Positions 55,650 through 64,000 of a stretch of DNA of 64,000 nt are shown piece by piece (within the stretch, counting starts at the first letter, position 1; each line of letters begins with the position of its first letter). The notes below the pieces were generated by a model. The model saw only the letters and a program-made list of their open reading frames with translations. It was not told where the DNA came from and searched no databases. Position numbers and translations under genes: made by a program. Source of the DNA: Panorpa germanica (taxonomy: Eukaryota; Arthropoda; Insecta; Mecoptera; Panorpidae); the NCBI GenBank assembly GCA_963678705.1, contig CAVMBN010000158.1, forward strand, positions 248,001-312,000, in the 5' to 3' direction.

Positions 55650-56039
55650 TCATATTTTTAGCTGTTCTAAATTTGTCATATTTGGACATGTTATATCAAA
55701 CATTGAAAAGTCTTTTTTACCTGATCTAATTAATGAATTTGAAAACTCATTATATTCATAAAAATTGTCATTATGAAAAAAATACAACAGTCCGTTTATA
55801 TATCTAAATACATTAGAAACGTTCAATGGTATCCCCGGAAATAAGTCTGATAAGAGACCGTGACGCTTTGGTGATAACGTACACTCAGTTAGGTCTATAT
55901 AAAGGTTATCATAAAAAACATATGTTTGACCACTATATGAGTTGAAAATATTTGTAATCATTTTATTTTGTGGAATACCTAATCTTTGTAAAGAAACACC
56001 ATTGTAATTATTATTTACTTCAAAACTAGGATAACTCAT
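55650..56039 (-). CDS. Hemopexin-like repeat protein of P3
   Basis: 129 residues, open, ATG at 56,039. It has the hemopexin blade pattern: TYVFYDNLYIDL, then LFPGIPLNVSNVFRYINGLLYFFHNDNFYEY. Hemopexin domains follow the catalytic domain in matrix metalloproteinases, and a matrixin gene lies immediately upstream (56,132-56,990) in a different frame, ~90 bases away. It is probably the detached C-terminal domain of that protein. Confidence 0.6.
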   Translation of the reverse strand: MSYPSFEVNNNYNGVSLQRLGIPQNKMITNIFNSYSGQTYVFYDNLYIDLTECTLSPKRHGLLSDLFPGIPLNVSNVFRYINGLLYFFHNDNFYEYNEFSNSLIRSGKKDFSMFDITCPNMTNLEQLKI

Positions 56040-56131
56040 TATGTAAAATAACTTATCAACAATAATTATACAAACGTATCTATATTTTAATATACATTAC
56101 AAAGAATAGGTTTATTGGATGGATTATTACT

Positions 56132-56995
56132 TTAAATATTCTCCTTCATAGCGCTTGAAATGGTTGTTGGAATACTAGTTGGAATAGGAGTTGAAGTTGC
56201 AGGACCATATAACCTTTGAACTGCATAAATATCATCTTGACTGAGATTATTTTTTCTTTTATAATAAGGTAACATTATTGCTTCTTCATGTGCTGAATGT
56301 TCAATACCTAATGCATGTCCAATTTCATGTAATATTACAGAATACAAACTAGTTTTTTCAGTAGCATTATCATACAAATCCCAATCTTCAGACCTATCTA
56401 AATGAATTTTAAAACAACTATTATTTGTTTTAGGATACTTTGCATGTGCTAAAACAGTTCCTTCACCATCAAACTTCCAATTACAAATACCTTTTGCACA
56501 TCGAGCATTACTTTTATGTTTATATATATATATCACTTGAAAAGGAAATTAATATATCAGGCTTATAAATATTATTATAAAAAGTAAGACCGCTTACTAT
56601 CGACCATGCATTAAAAGCTTTTTGCGTAATTTTTTTATGTATTGTTTAAGCTAAAACAAAATGCCAATACAATGTTTTTCTATCCCATTTTGTTGTTTGA
56701 ATTCTATATTGTAAAGGATTATCTTCATTTCCACATCTCGGTGTTTTAATTAACTCTAATGCATCTTCATTTAACTGTCCAATAATAGGTAAATTATAAT
56801 ATTCTTGAAAAAGTATTAAAAAGTCTTTTATGGAGCCTTTAGTCCTCTGTAAAACAGAATCTTCTTCGGAGCCTTTAGTGCTCGCCGGAGCGCTGCTATT
56901 AGTAGTTGAGAAACAAAATTGATTTAAATATTTTTCAATGTTTTTATCAGAGTCTTCAATTGTTGAAAATATTGTAAAAGAAATAAAAAGTAAAA
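56132..56995 (-). pseudogene. Matrix metalloproteinase-like protein of P3
   Basis: From ~56,995: a hydrophobic signal-like start (LYFLLFISFTIFS), then a low-complexity insert containing the micro-repeat (GSEEDSVLQR). Next is a prodomain helix (FLILFQEYYNLP...LNEDALELI) and the cysteine switch PRCGNED at ~56,740. The catalytic domain begins with LYWHFVLA, broken by TAA at 56,646-56,648, and continues with AFNAWS and PDILISF. From 56,536 it is open: zinc site HEIGHALGIEH, Met-turn EAIMLPYY and DIYAVQRLYG. All matrixin landmarks are present. A Pro/Thr/Ser hinge (TSTPIPTSIPTT) ends it, as before a hemopexin domain. Extracellular-matrix cleavage is the family role. No ATG is visible for the signal segment. 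Confidence 0.8.
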
Positions 56996-57014
56996 AATAT
57001 AGATCATTTATATA

Positions 57015-57850
57015 TTAAATAGGTTCTTTAAATTTATTTAAAACCATATACAATTTATTTTTAATATGAGATAACAACATAATATAACAACATGTATCCT
57101 TTTGAACTTTCTTATCAAGAACAACATGTAAAAATATTGTTTTATTTGAAATTTCTGTATCTGTTGGTTGACAAGTTAAATCAACTAAACAGGTCCAGGT
57201 TCTTTATAACTTTTAATATCATAAAACATATTTTTATCTGTTATAGAAATTATTTTTTTGTAAGACTGATATGTCATATATGCAATATTATATTTATCTT
57301 TAGTAAAATCTAAATTTTGACTTTCTTCTGGATATCTATTTCCATTAATAGTGAAATAATAATTTTTAACATATTTATGATTAAACTCACTCATATTTTT
57401 CAATTGATTATTAGATTTATTTACTTGGAAAGCGAATATTTCAAATAACGGTTGTTTGTGGCTTTTATAATCTGTAGTAATATTAAGTTTCAAAGATTTT
57501 CCAGACATACTCTCATTCAATATTTTAATACATTGCCATCTATAATAATTCAAAATATAATTTCGTTCTTCATTTAGAGTTTTTAATTCATCAAGTAACA
57601 TTGTACAACCAATAGTATCATATTCAAGCAACGGAGTATATAAATAAATATCAGTAATTATAATTTTACCCTCAGCAAAATCATTCGCTCTATAAATTGC
57701 ATCATTATCATGATTCATTGTAAATATAAATTCATCATCACTACCCCAAATTATATTATCAGTATCACATATTCCTAATCCTAAATCAGATAAAGGTACT
57801 AATGCGGTAAAAATATCACCATTTTTGGACTATTTAATATTTTATCAATT
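57015..57850 (-). pseudogene. Major capsid protein, C-terminal half, of P3
   Basis: Blocks match the P2 capsid protein in order: a VPLSDLGLGICD segment (~57,800), the long middle (57,185-57,718), then NRYPEESQNLDFTKDKYNIAYMTYQSYKK, equivalent to the P2 block ending in YAIAYEMYANFQ. After a frame break at ~57,185 comes DLTCQPTDTEIS...CCYIMLLSH. The N-terminal jelly roll is missing; the sequence before VPLSDLG belongs to the upstream conserved protein, so a deletion joined the two. Confidence 0.7.
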
Positions 57851-58860
57851 TCATTATTAAAAATTTTTAGCATTCCTAATTTTTTATTATAGAAATCATT
57901 ATTACCTGCATTTTCTTGTGCATTAATATATTGTAAACGATTTATTAATTGATTCAAATTTGAAATATATTGAACTTCTATTTTATTATCATTATACTCT
58001 CTCCATTGAGAGCGCTGCAATAGTACTGAGCCTTTGGAGTCTTGGGAGCCACTAGGATTAATAAAGTCGTCATAATATTTATCTTTACCTGTTTTAATAT
58101 ATTCATAAATATGGTTTAAAAGTGATTTTTATTTAAGACTTTTTGGTTGTCGAGAAGTTTTTTTTCCAAGTCTATTAGTAGTATACAAAACATTAAACTT
58201 AGATATGATTTTTCTATAATCTTCATAATCCTCTTTTGTAAATAACTGTAAATCAGGATTACCATTAAAAGTTAATAAATACCATAATATATCAGTTCCA
58301 TTAAACATTTTATCACCAATAGTAATATATCATCTTTATCAACTATCATTATACTATCTCCAATTTTTAATTTATCATTTACAAATCTAGGTCCAAATGT
58401 TGTAATATAATCATAAGCTGGATCATTAATTTTTTTAAAATACTTTGCTGCATTTTTTCCATATACTTCATATTCTCTTCCAAAGAGCTGCAATTTATTT
58501 GGTGGATTGGTGGACTCTCTGGAGGAAAGATTTCAATTTTTGGAAGAGGTACTAAAGAGGTACTTTTAACAATATCTTAATCTATTTTTCCTAACACTGA
58601 TAATAATGGAGCATATTCTTTTTCTTTAATAGTCTTATATTTTAAATTTTGTAATTCTACTTTTTTATATTTCTCATATAGTTTATTTCTAATCGCATCT
58701 GTTTTTTTAGCTTCTAATAATTTATCTGATTTTGTTTTGTAACGCTTTAAAGGAGATTTAGGATTCTCCCGCGTTTTTTTTTTTATATGTTTTAATTAAT
58801 TTATCTCGCATTTTAACTATTTTTTTAGCTTCAGAAACCGTTAAGATGTCTCCTTCTATT
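57850..58860 (-). pseudogene. Conserved Polinton protein of unknown function (P3 copy)
   Basis: The same blocks as the 421-residue P2 protein occur in order: a basic N-terminus, TDAIRNKLYEKYKK, LKIGDSIMIVDKDDILL (~58,350), LFTKEDYEDYRKII (~58,230) and NLNQLINRLQYINAQENAGNN with a helical tail (57,860-57,950). Frame breaks near 58,790, 58,550 and 58,275, and a stop near 58,128, inactivate it. Micro-repeat-like inserts lie at ~58,010-58,050 and ~58,490-58,530. Confidence 0.65.
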
Positions 58861-58891
58861 TATTAATAAAATAAATGACTCCGAAGGAGAT

Positions 58892-59510
58892 TCAGATTGT
58901 AATGTTTTTAATATATTCATTAATGTCTTTAAACATATAACGTTCAATAATACTATCTTTTTCACGATTGATACATAAGAAACCATATTTTATTTTCCAA
59001 CATTTATTACATAACTCTTTAAATTTATTTAAATTCATATCAGCACTAACAATTGTTTTATGAATCTCTTGAATACTATATAAATCCTGTTTAAATAATA
59101 TAATTAAATTACAATTATTTCTAATCAAGTTTTTATTTGTTTCAAGAAAACTTTGACTAAGATAAAAACAAGATAATTTTTTATGACTTCCACTATAAAA
59201 ATATTTTTTAAACATATCTTTATCTTCTACTAAACAATCATCAAACACAACAACACTGTCAGTTATACAATCTTCAACAGGAATAATATCCTCACAATTA
59301 TTAAAATGCAAATCCACTGTATCTATCTCACTAAAAATTCTTTCTATTGCTTTATATATTTTTTGATTTAATGTTGTTGTAAAAATATATTGACCTTTAA
59401 ATTCTATAATAGGTTGTGTAAGAAAATTAAATAATAACCATGTCTTACCACAATTTGATGGACCACATAATAAACATCTTAATGGTTTTGGAAATATTCT
59501 TTCCGAGTTT
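58892..59510 (-). CDS. Packaging ATPase of P3
   Basis: Walker A CGPSNCGKTW at ~59,465-59,435 and Walker B SVVVFDDCLVED at ~59,255-59,220, then SCFYLSQSFLETNKNLIRNN and LIILFKQDLYS, equivalent to the blocks of the P2 ATPase. The frame from Walker A to the stop at 58,892 appears open (~200 residues); the first ATG is at 59,317, after Walker A, so the true start lies upstream, close to or overlapping the end of the penton-like gene. Possibly the best preserved P3 gene. Confidence 0.75.
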
Positions 59511-60003
59511 TTATTATGTTGTATTCATTAATATTTTGATTTATAACATCCATTACAAATAAACCATGATCAAAATTTTTTTGAGTACTATGAAAACTTT
59601 CTCCTTTTGGTATTTCTCCATCTGGTATAAAAGTTACATAATTTAAAAAATCATTATCATTTTCATCAGAAATATCAAATACATGTCGATTATTATTAAT
59701 TTTAAATTTTGTAGTTTTTATAATAAAACTCATACGAGTTAAATATTGTATAATTTTTGTTTCCAAATCATTAATAGAATATATATTTGCATTTATATTA
59801 CATATTAATGAATTATGTCCATATATAGTTTCTCAAATAATATCTATACTAAATTTTGGAAATTTGAATTTTGTAAAATTATTTATATCAATTAAATCAT
59901 ATTTAAAACCAGATACTCCAATTTCATATTTTTTATGTGAATCAAGAATAATTGGATGTTCAAATCTCAATTTATTTCCAATAATTTTATTAAATTTCCC
60001 CAT
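59479..60003 (-). pseudogene. Penton-like protein of P3, truncated
   Basis: From ATG 60,003: FNKIIGNKLRFEHPIILDSHKKYEIGVSGF resembles the start of the P2 penton (IGNKSVL...KQFELGIVDF). A TGA at 59,831-59,833 interrupts it; the frame then runs open to 59,479. It is shorter than the P2 penton (about 175 codons against 245) and overlaps the start of the ATPase, so its end is probably lost. Confidence 0.45.
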
Positions 60004-60029
60004 TATTTATTTATAAAAAAAGAAGGAGG

Positions 60030-61022
60030 TCTTTAGCAGACCTTACATTTCTGAAGTTCTTTATTATAAAATCCTTCAATAACTTCATCGTTTAAATCTT
60101 TTATTTAATATGTTATTGGATCGGTATATAAAATTTTATGAATTTCAAATATTTCATTTGTCCAATTAGTTTCATATTTATTTGCAAATGTTGATTTAAA
60201 TTTTGTTATTCTAACTTTATCACCAATTTTAAATTTTTGTTTTTCTTAAAATCGCTCCCTATTGAAAAAGTATTCAGAATTCAAAATATATTTTTCATTA
60301 TCTTTATTAACTTCAAAGGGTTTCATTCTAATAGTTCGATGATAATTTTTATAATTATACTCTATTATTAAAGTATCTAATATATTTATCCATTTAAAAT
60401 TATTATTTGCTGTAAAATAGGGTTTTATCTTACGATTTAAAGTACCATTGAATATTTTAATAATTGTAGATTTTTCTTCATTCTCAGTGTAATACATTTT
60501 AATATTATATTTTTCCAAAAATTTTATAAAATCTTTAATTGCAACTTCTAAACCTTTATCAACGTGTAATAATTTGAGTTTTCTATTATGTAATAGAGAT
60601 TCAAAAGCTTTGGCAACTGATTTTCCTGTTTTATATTTTAGTGGTTTAGACCAAACAAATTTTGAAAATGTATCAATAACATTTAATATATATTTATAAC
60701 CATTATTATTATCAGCATATTTTCTCATTATAACTAAATCTGCAGCCCATAAATCATCTATTCCAAGTGTTATAATTTTTCTTCGTTTAAATTTTTTATT
60801 AACTAGTTTAAATAATTCAATTGCTTCTTTTAAAAGAACCTCAGAGTTTTTTTTTTGAACTACTGAAGTATTCTTAATAAATTGACTTTTATTACTATTT
60901 CAAATTTTACACTTTGCTGATAATCTGTATTTATTATTTTCTGTTTGAATTGTTTTAATATAAATATTATCTGTTTTCTTTTTACATTTTACACAATATA
61001 TTTCTTTGGAGCCTGTGTATTC
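60030..61022 (-). pseudogene. int: Integrase of P3 with zinc-ribbon N-terminus
   Basis: The N-terminus has YCVKCKKKTD...SAKCKI, a DUF5679-type zinc ribbon in which the last Cys pair is reduced and a stop follows (~60,900). The catalytic domain has DLWAADLVIMRKYADN (first Asp), LLHVDKGLEV (second Asp) and, where the Glu of VERFN is expected, STIIKIFNGTL, so the third catalytic residue is Lys. A Trp-containing FKWINILDTLIIEYN block and a C-terminal FKIGDKVRITKFK tail follow, after a stop at ~60,246. Inactive. Confidence 0.8.
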
Positions 61023-61737
61023 CATTTATAACAATAAATAAATGCTCTCTCAAAAAGCGCTCGAAACAGATTCTATTTTAAAGATGGTATTCCATTTATA
61101 TTTGCTTTCTTTAAATATTTATCCAATGGAAAAAATTTAAGATTTTCAATAAATTCTGCTTCTTTAATATAATTTAATTTAATATAATATTATGTTTGCT
61201 TTTATTTTGGGTTGCAACATTTGGTTATAAAATTTGTAGGCCACTTTATACTCAGACATTTTTTCTTTTATTTGAATTTTTATATCTAAAATTTCAATTA
61301 TTACCCCACCCCAAACCTAATGCTGCTAATGGTATCAAATTAAATCTGGTAATCCGCTTGGCAGCGTTTCGAAGAGAGAATTCAGATGCACTAAATAATA
61401 CATTACTAATTGTTAAACTAATGTCAGTTTTTTTGATAATATTTATAACCTTTTTCTATATACATACATTCGATTTTCAATATATGATACATTTATTATA
61501 AAAATATTCATCATTTACTATATCATTCATTTATTATAAAAAATATATATATTTTTTCAGAAGGAGATTCTTTTGGAGTGTTGAAAACAATATCTATGTT
61601 TTTCGTATTTATTATTAATAGTAATTTTACCTTTGTATATTAATTTCAATAATTTCAAATCATCTGGGTTATCAATTATTTTATTATTATTTTCTGGTAA
61701 ACTCAATTTCTTATTATTTTCAAGAGTTAAAATTATT

Positions 61738-62007
61738 CTATATCCATATTTTGATGTTTATCATTTTTGCATTCATGATAAGATAGGGTATATTTAATTC
61801 TAACTCTAACAACTTTATGAAATTATTAAAAAGATTATTAATATTATTCAATTTGTTTATTAGTTCTCCTCTGGAGAGCTCTGAAAGAGATTCTATTTTA
61901 GAGAGCTTTGAAAGAGATTCTGTTTTACAGAGCTCTGAAAGAGTATCTGCACTGCAGCGTTCCAAAGCAATATATACACTGCAGTGTTCTGAAAGTGTAT
62001 CATTCAT
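61738..62007 (-). CDS. Unknown P3 ORF carrying 9-residue repeats
   Basis: The N-terminal half consists of 9-residue repeats of the form (S/T)LSEL(S/C)K(I/T)E, encoded by the 27-bp tandem array at 61,875-62,002. The C-terminal half (NNLFNNFIKLLELELNIPYLIM) is helical, then stops. The sequence before and after (61,080-61,737) has many stops and no recognisable domain. It may be the tail of an old gene invaded by the repeat. Confidence 0.35.
   Translation of the reverse strand: MNDTLSEHCSVYIALERCSADTLSELCKTESLSKLSKIESLSELSRGELINKLNNINNLFNNFIKLLELELNIPYLIMNAKMINIKIWI
61875..62002. repeat. 27-bp tandem micro-repeat array
   Basis: Units of exactly 27 bases start at 61,875, 61,902, 61,929, 61,956 and 61,983 (the last partial), with core AGAGCTCTGAAAGAGATTCT. 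Single related units occur elsewhere in P3 at ~55,558, 56,831-56,895, 58,010, 58,875, 61,041, 61,557 and 63,950. The length is a multiple of three. Confidence 0.85.
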
Positions 62008-62109
62008 TTATTATATAAAAAATTATCATTAACAGATAACTACTTTGTTATGACCATATGATAATCTATTAAATTTATCAATTAAATATTTTTTATCATC
62101 ATAAGGACT

Positions 62110-64000
62110 TTATCCAATTTTTTCTTCTTGAATGGTATATAATTGTAGCTTAAATGATCTTATACCATAACTAGTTTCAATTGTTCTTTCTTGTTTAAAT
62201 AAACAATCTTTATATTTATTAAATGTGATTTTCATAATATTAACTTTAATTCCTTTACATATTTTCTTCTCATGATTATCAGTTCTAAACGCATACATTT
62301 TTGATCGTAATCCACAATATTCTCTAATTGGAATACCATTATATTCATCTTTAAATAATCCAGGAATTTTTCAATTTTTTTGAGGTATATTATTAGAATG
62401 ATCATCTGGATAATCACTTGTATCAAAATATTCAATATTATTTTTTATATTTTTATTAAAATCATCTGTTTTAACATGTATAATAAAGAAATCTGTGTCA
62501 GTGCTTAATAGTTTAACTTGAAGACCATATTTAGGTTTAAAATAGTTATAATAAAATTTGTACAATAATAATTTTGATAGTTCAAGTATAGTAAATCCAC
62601 CAAATATAGGTTTATTTAATTCAACGTTAGCTTTTTTTCTATATATGAGAACGGTATCTTCATTTAATATACTTCTATATTGATAATGACTTGAATTAAT
62701 TGCTTTTTGCATTGCTTCTTCAGATTTAATTAATTTTACATTTAATCTATTTCTAACATTTTCCATTTGTTTTCCATATACACTTTTATTCATTAATTTA
62801 AAGAAATCTTTTTCAAAATCACTTTTAGCATTTTGTCGTAATTTAGTATTTTTATCAATATATGGTTTTAACCATGCTTTTTGTATATTTTTAATACCTT
62901 TATTATTTATTAATAATTTAGCACCTTGTCTTATAAATTCTTTATTATTTTTATTGTATAATGGACACATTAATTTTTTATTCTCTTTTGATGGTTTTGA
63001 TCCTAATCCAATATCAATCATTTGTTTTTGATATTCTAATAATTCATCATATTTTGGTGAATAGTGTTCTAGAGCGAATGCATAATCATTAAATTGATTA
63101 TGTAATTCTTCTGGAATTTTTAAATTAACATCTAAAATATATCCTATGTCCCCGTCATCATCAATACTCATTATATTTTTTTTTTAAATCTAAAATATCT
63201 TCCATTGACACCCATTCATTATTAGATATTGTTATTTTTTGAGACATTGCCCAACCTTATAAGTTATTAGCATCTAAATACATTATATACCTCAAATGTT
63301 TTTTTGAATTATACATACCCTTTTCTTTAGCTTTTTCTTTTGATAATTATATAACTTTCTCATATTTTTCATCGTAGAAATAACAATTATTTGATAAAGC
63401 TTAATTATTTGATATCATACTAATTCCACCACGAATACCTTTTTCAGTAAATTTATACATTTCTTGATCTTGATATAATTCTTATGTTTGTTTGGTATAT
63501 TTTAATGAAGCTGAGTTAGCTAAATGTGGAGCACTCATAAAATAAACTGGATCTAATTGATATTCCTTATAACACATTTCTTTAAAATTATTAAATACGT
63601 CATATATTAATATACTATCTAATCTTAAATATCTATGTTTCCAAAAGTCTTTAACAAATTTATATTGTTTTTCAGTTATTGTTTTACAATTTAAATTGGA
63701 ATAAAATTCATTAATAACTGGTAAATTTAATGCATCGAATTTTTTATAATCATCAACCCATTCATATGGATAAACTCCTTTTTGTAATAAGAAAGCTTTG
63801 CCTTCTAATGAATAGTTTTTATATCTTTCATTTAAATATTTAAAAGTACTAAAATCAAATATTTTTTCAATTTCAGTATTAAAATATTCACAATCATCAT
63901 ATGCTATTATATTGCTTTTTAAAGCAACGCTGCTATTAGTAGTATTCTCCGTTAGGGTCTCTGAAGCCTCTGGCTCCTTTGGAGTGTTGAAAAGCAATAT
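62110..64000 (-). pseudogene. polB: DNA polymerase B of P3
   Basis: The part in the window starts inside the exonuclease region (63,997-63,482): KGVYPYEWVDD and the LDPVYFMSAPHLA block, ending in a TAA. After GIRGGIS (~63,430), motif A YLDANNL is followed by a stop in place of the usual Tyr (~63,265). From 63,171 it is open: motif B KLMNKSVYGKQMENVR (~62,790) and motif C STDTDFF (~62,500; usual Ser replaced by Phe). Frame breaks near 62,400 and 62,260 lead into the C-terminal ICKGIKVN...FNKYKDCLF block. The N-terminal part lies outside the window. A 92-bp palindromic-ended insert sits at the window edge. Confidence 0.85.
63909..64000. repeat. Micro-repeat insert with 11-bp inverted ends in P3 PolB
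   Basis: ATATTGCTTTT at 63,909-63,919 is the exact reverse complement of AAAAGCAATAT at 63,990-64,000. Between are words shared with other P3 micro-repeat sites (CGCTGCTATTAGTAGT also at 56,890; TTTGGAGTGTTGAAAA also near 61,575). The insert is in frame with PolB and encodes a low-complexity Ser/Thr/Glu stretch. Confidence 0.65.

Larger units (their letters stand above)
54540..64000 (-). mobile_element. Divergent Polinton-like element P3
   Basis: On the minus strand from the right: PolB (continuing beyond the window), unknown repeat-bearing ORF, integrase with zinc-ribbon N-terminus, penton-like protein, packaging ATPase, the conserved unknown of P2, a capsid fragment, a metalloproteinase and a hemopexin-like ORF; one zinc protein lies at the left on the plus strand. 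Gene content matches P2 but sequences are far apart. Nearly all genes are broken. Direct repeats at 54,552-54,665 may be part of its terminus. It carries many copies of a 27-bp micro-repeat absent from P2. Confidence 0.75.

Noticed and set aside
61196..61501. 101-codon plus-strand ORF
   Set aside because: No recognisable domain, hydrophobic AT-rich composition, and it lies between minus-strand P3 genes.
1..64000. tRNA and rRNA genes
   Set aside because: No cloverleaf-forming segment with A and B box words, and no rRNA-like sequence, was noticed by eye; a covariance-model scan would settle this.

Overview
The window is AT-rich eukaryotic DNA made almost entirely of transposable elements and integrated virus-like DNA. 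No ordinary host gene, rRNA or tRNA was recognised. The mix (errantivirus-like gypsy with an envelope gene, Helitrons, a LINE tail, Maverick/Polinton elements with adenovirus-like capsid genes) and the short introns point to an arthropod, most likely an insect. A hymenopteran is plausible from protein style, but the species cannot be fixed from sequence alone.

Layout. 1-2,530: right end of a Polinton-like element (P1) with a spliced three-exon gene and a terminal inverted repeat. 2,531-7,011: the 3' half of an errantivirus-like gypsy element (end of RT/RNase H, integrase, envelope, 3' LTR), cut at P1. About 7,080-7,832: a short non-autonomous Helitron. About 7,833-20,788: a ~13 kb Helitron with tandem cysteine-protease domains, basic repeats, a Rep/helicase gene broken by one stop, a 155-bp satellite and a hairpin 3' end. 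21,080-22,420 (-): decayed gypsy RT. 23,077-26,117 (-): a Helitron with both ends readable but the Rep core deleted. 27,360-28,330: gag-protease remnant. 28,375-33,656 (-): two tandem copies (B1, B2) of a defective LTR element with nearly all of pol deleted. A third copy (C) lies at 51,419-54,470 (+). 33,960-34,690: 3' end of a LINE.

About 35,300-50,905: Polinton 2 (P2), ~15.6 kb, with long terminal inverted repeats. It carries protein-primed DNA polymerase B, integrase, packaging ATPase, phospholipase-A2-like minor capsid protein, adenain-like protease, penton, a 48-residue ORF, major capsid protein and several unknowns. PolB, ATPase and major capsid genes carry stops or frameshifts; integrase, penton, the PLA2-like gene and the unknowns are open. 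About 54,540 to beyond 64,000 (-): a divergent, more decayed Polinton (P3) with PolB, integrase, penton-like, ATPase, capsid fragment and, unusually, a matrix-metalloproteinase-like protein plus a hemopexin-like ORF. P3 is sprinkled with a 27-bp micro-repeat that enters coding sequence in frame.

How the parts work together: in a Polinton, PolB copies the linear element, integrase inserts it, and capsid proteins, ATPase and protease would build a particle. In Helitrons, Rep nicks and joins the ends and the PIF1 helicase unwinds. The most notable observations are the 27-bp cassettes and metalloproteinase of P3, a canonical slippery heptamer joining the PLA2-like and protease frames of P2, an 11-bp phased repeat array in P2, the tandem Helitron arrangement with duplicated protease domains, and the spliced gene of P1.
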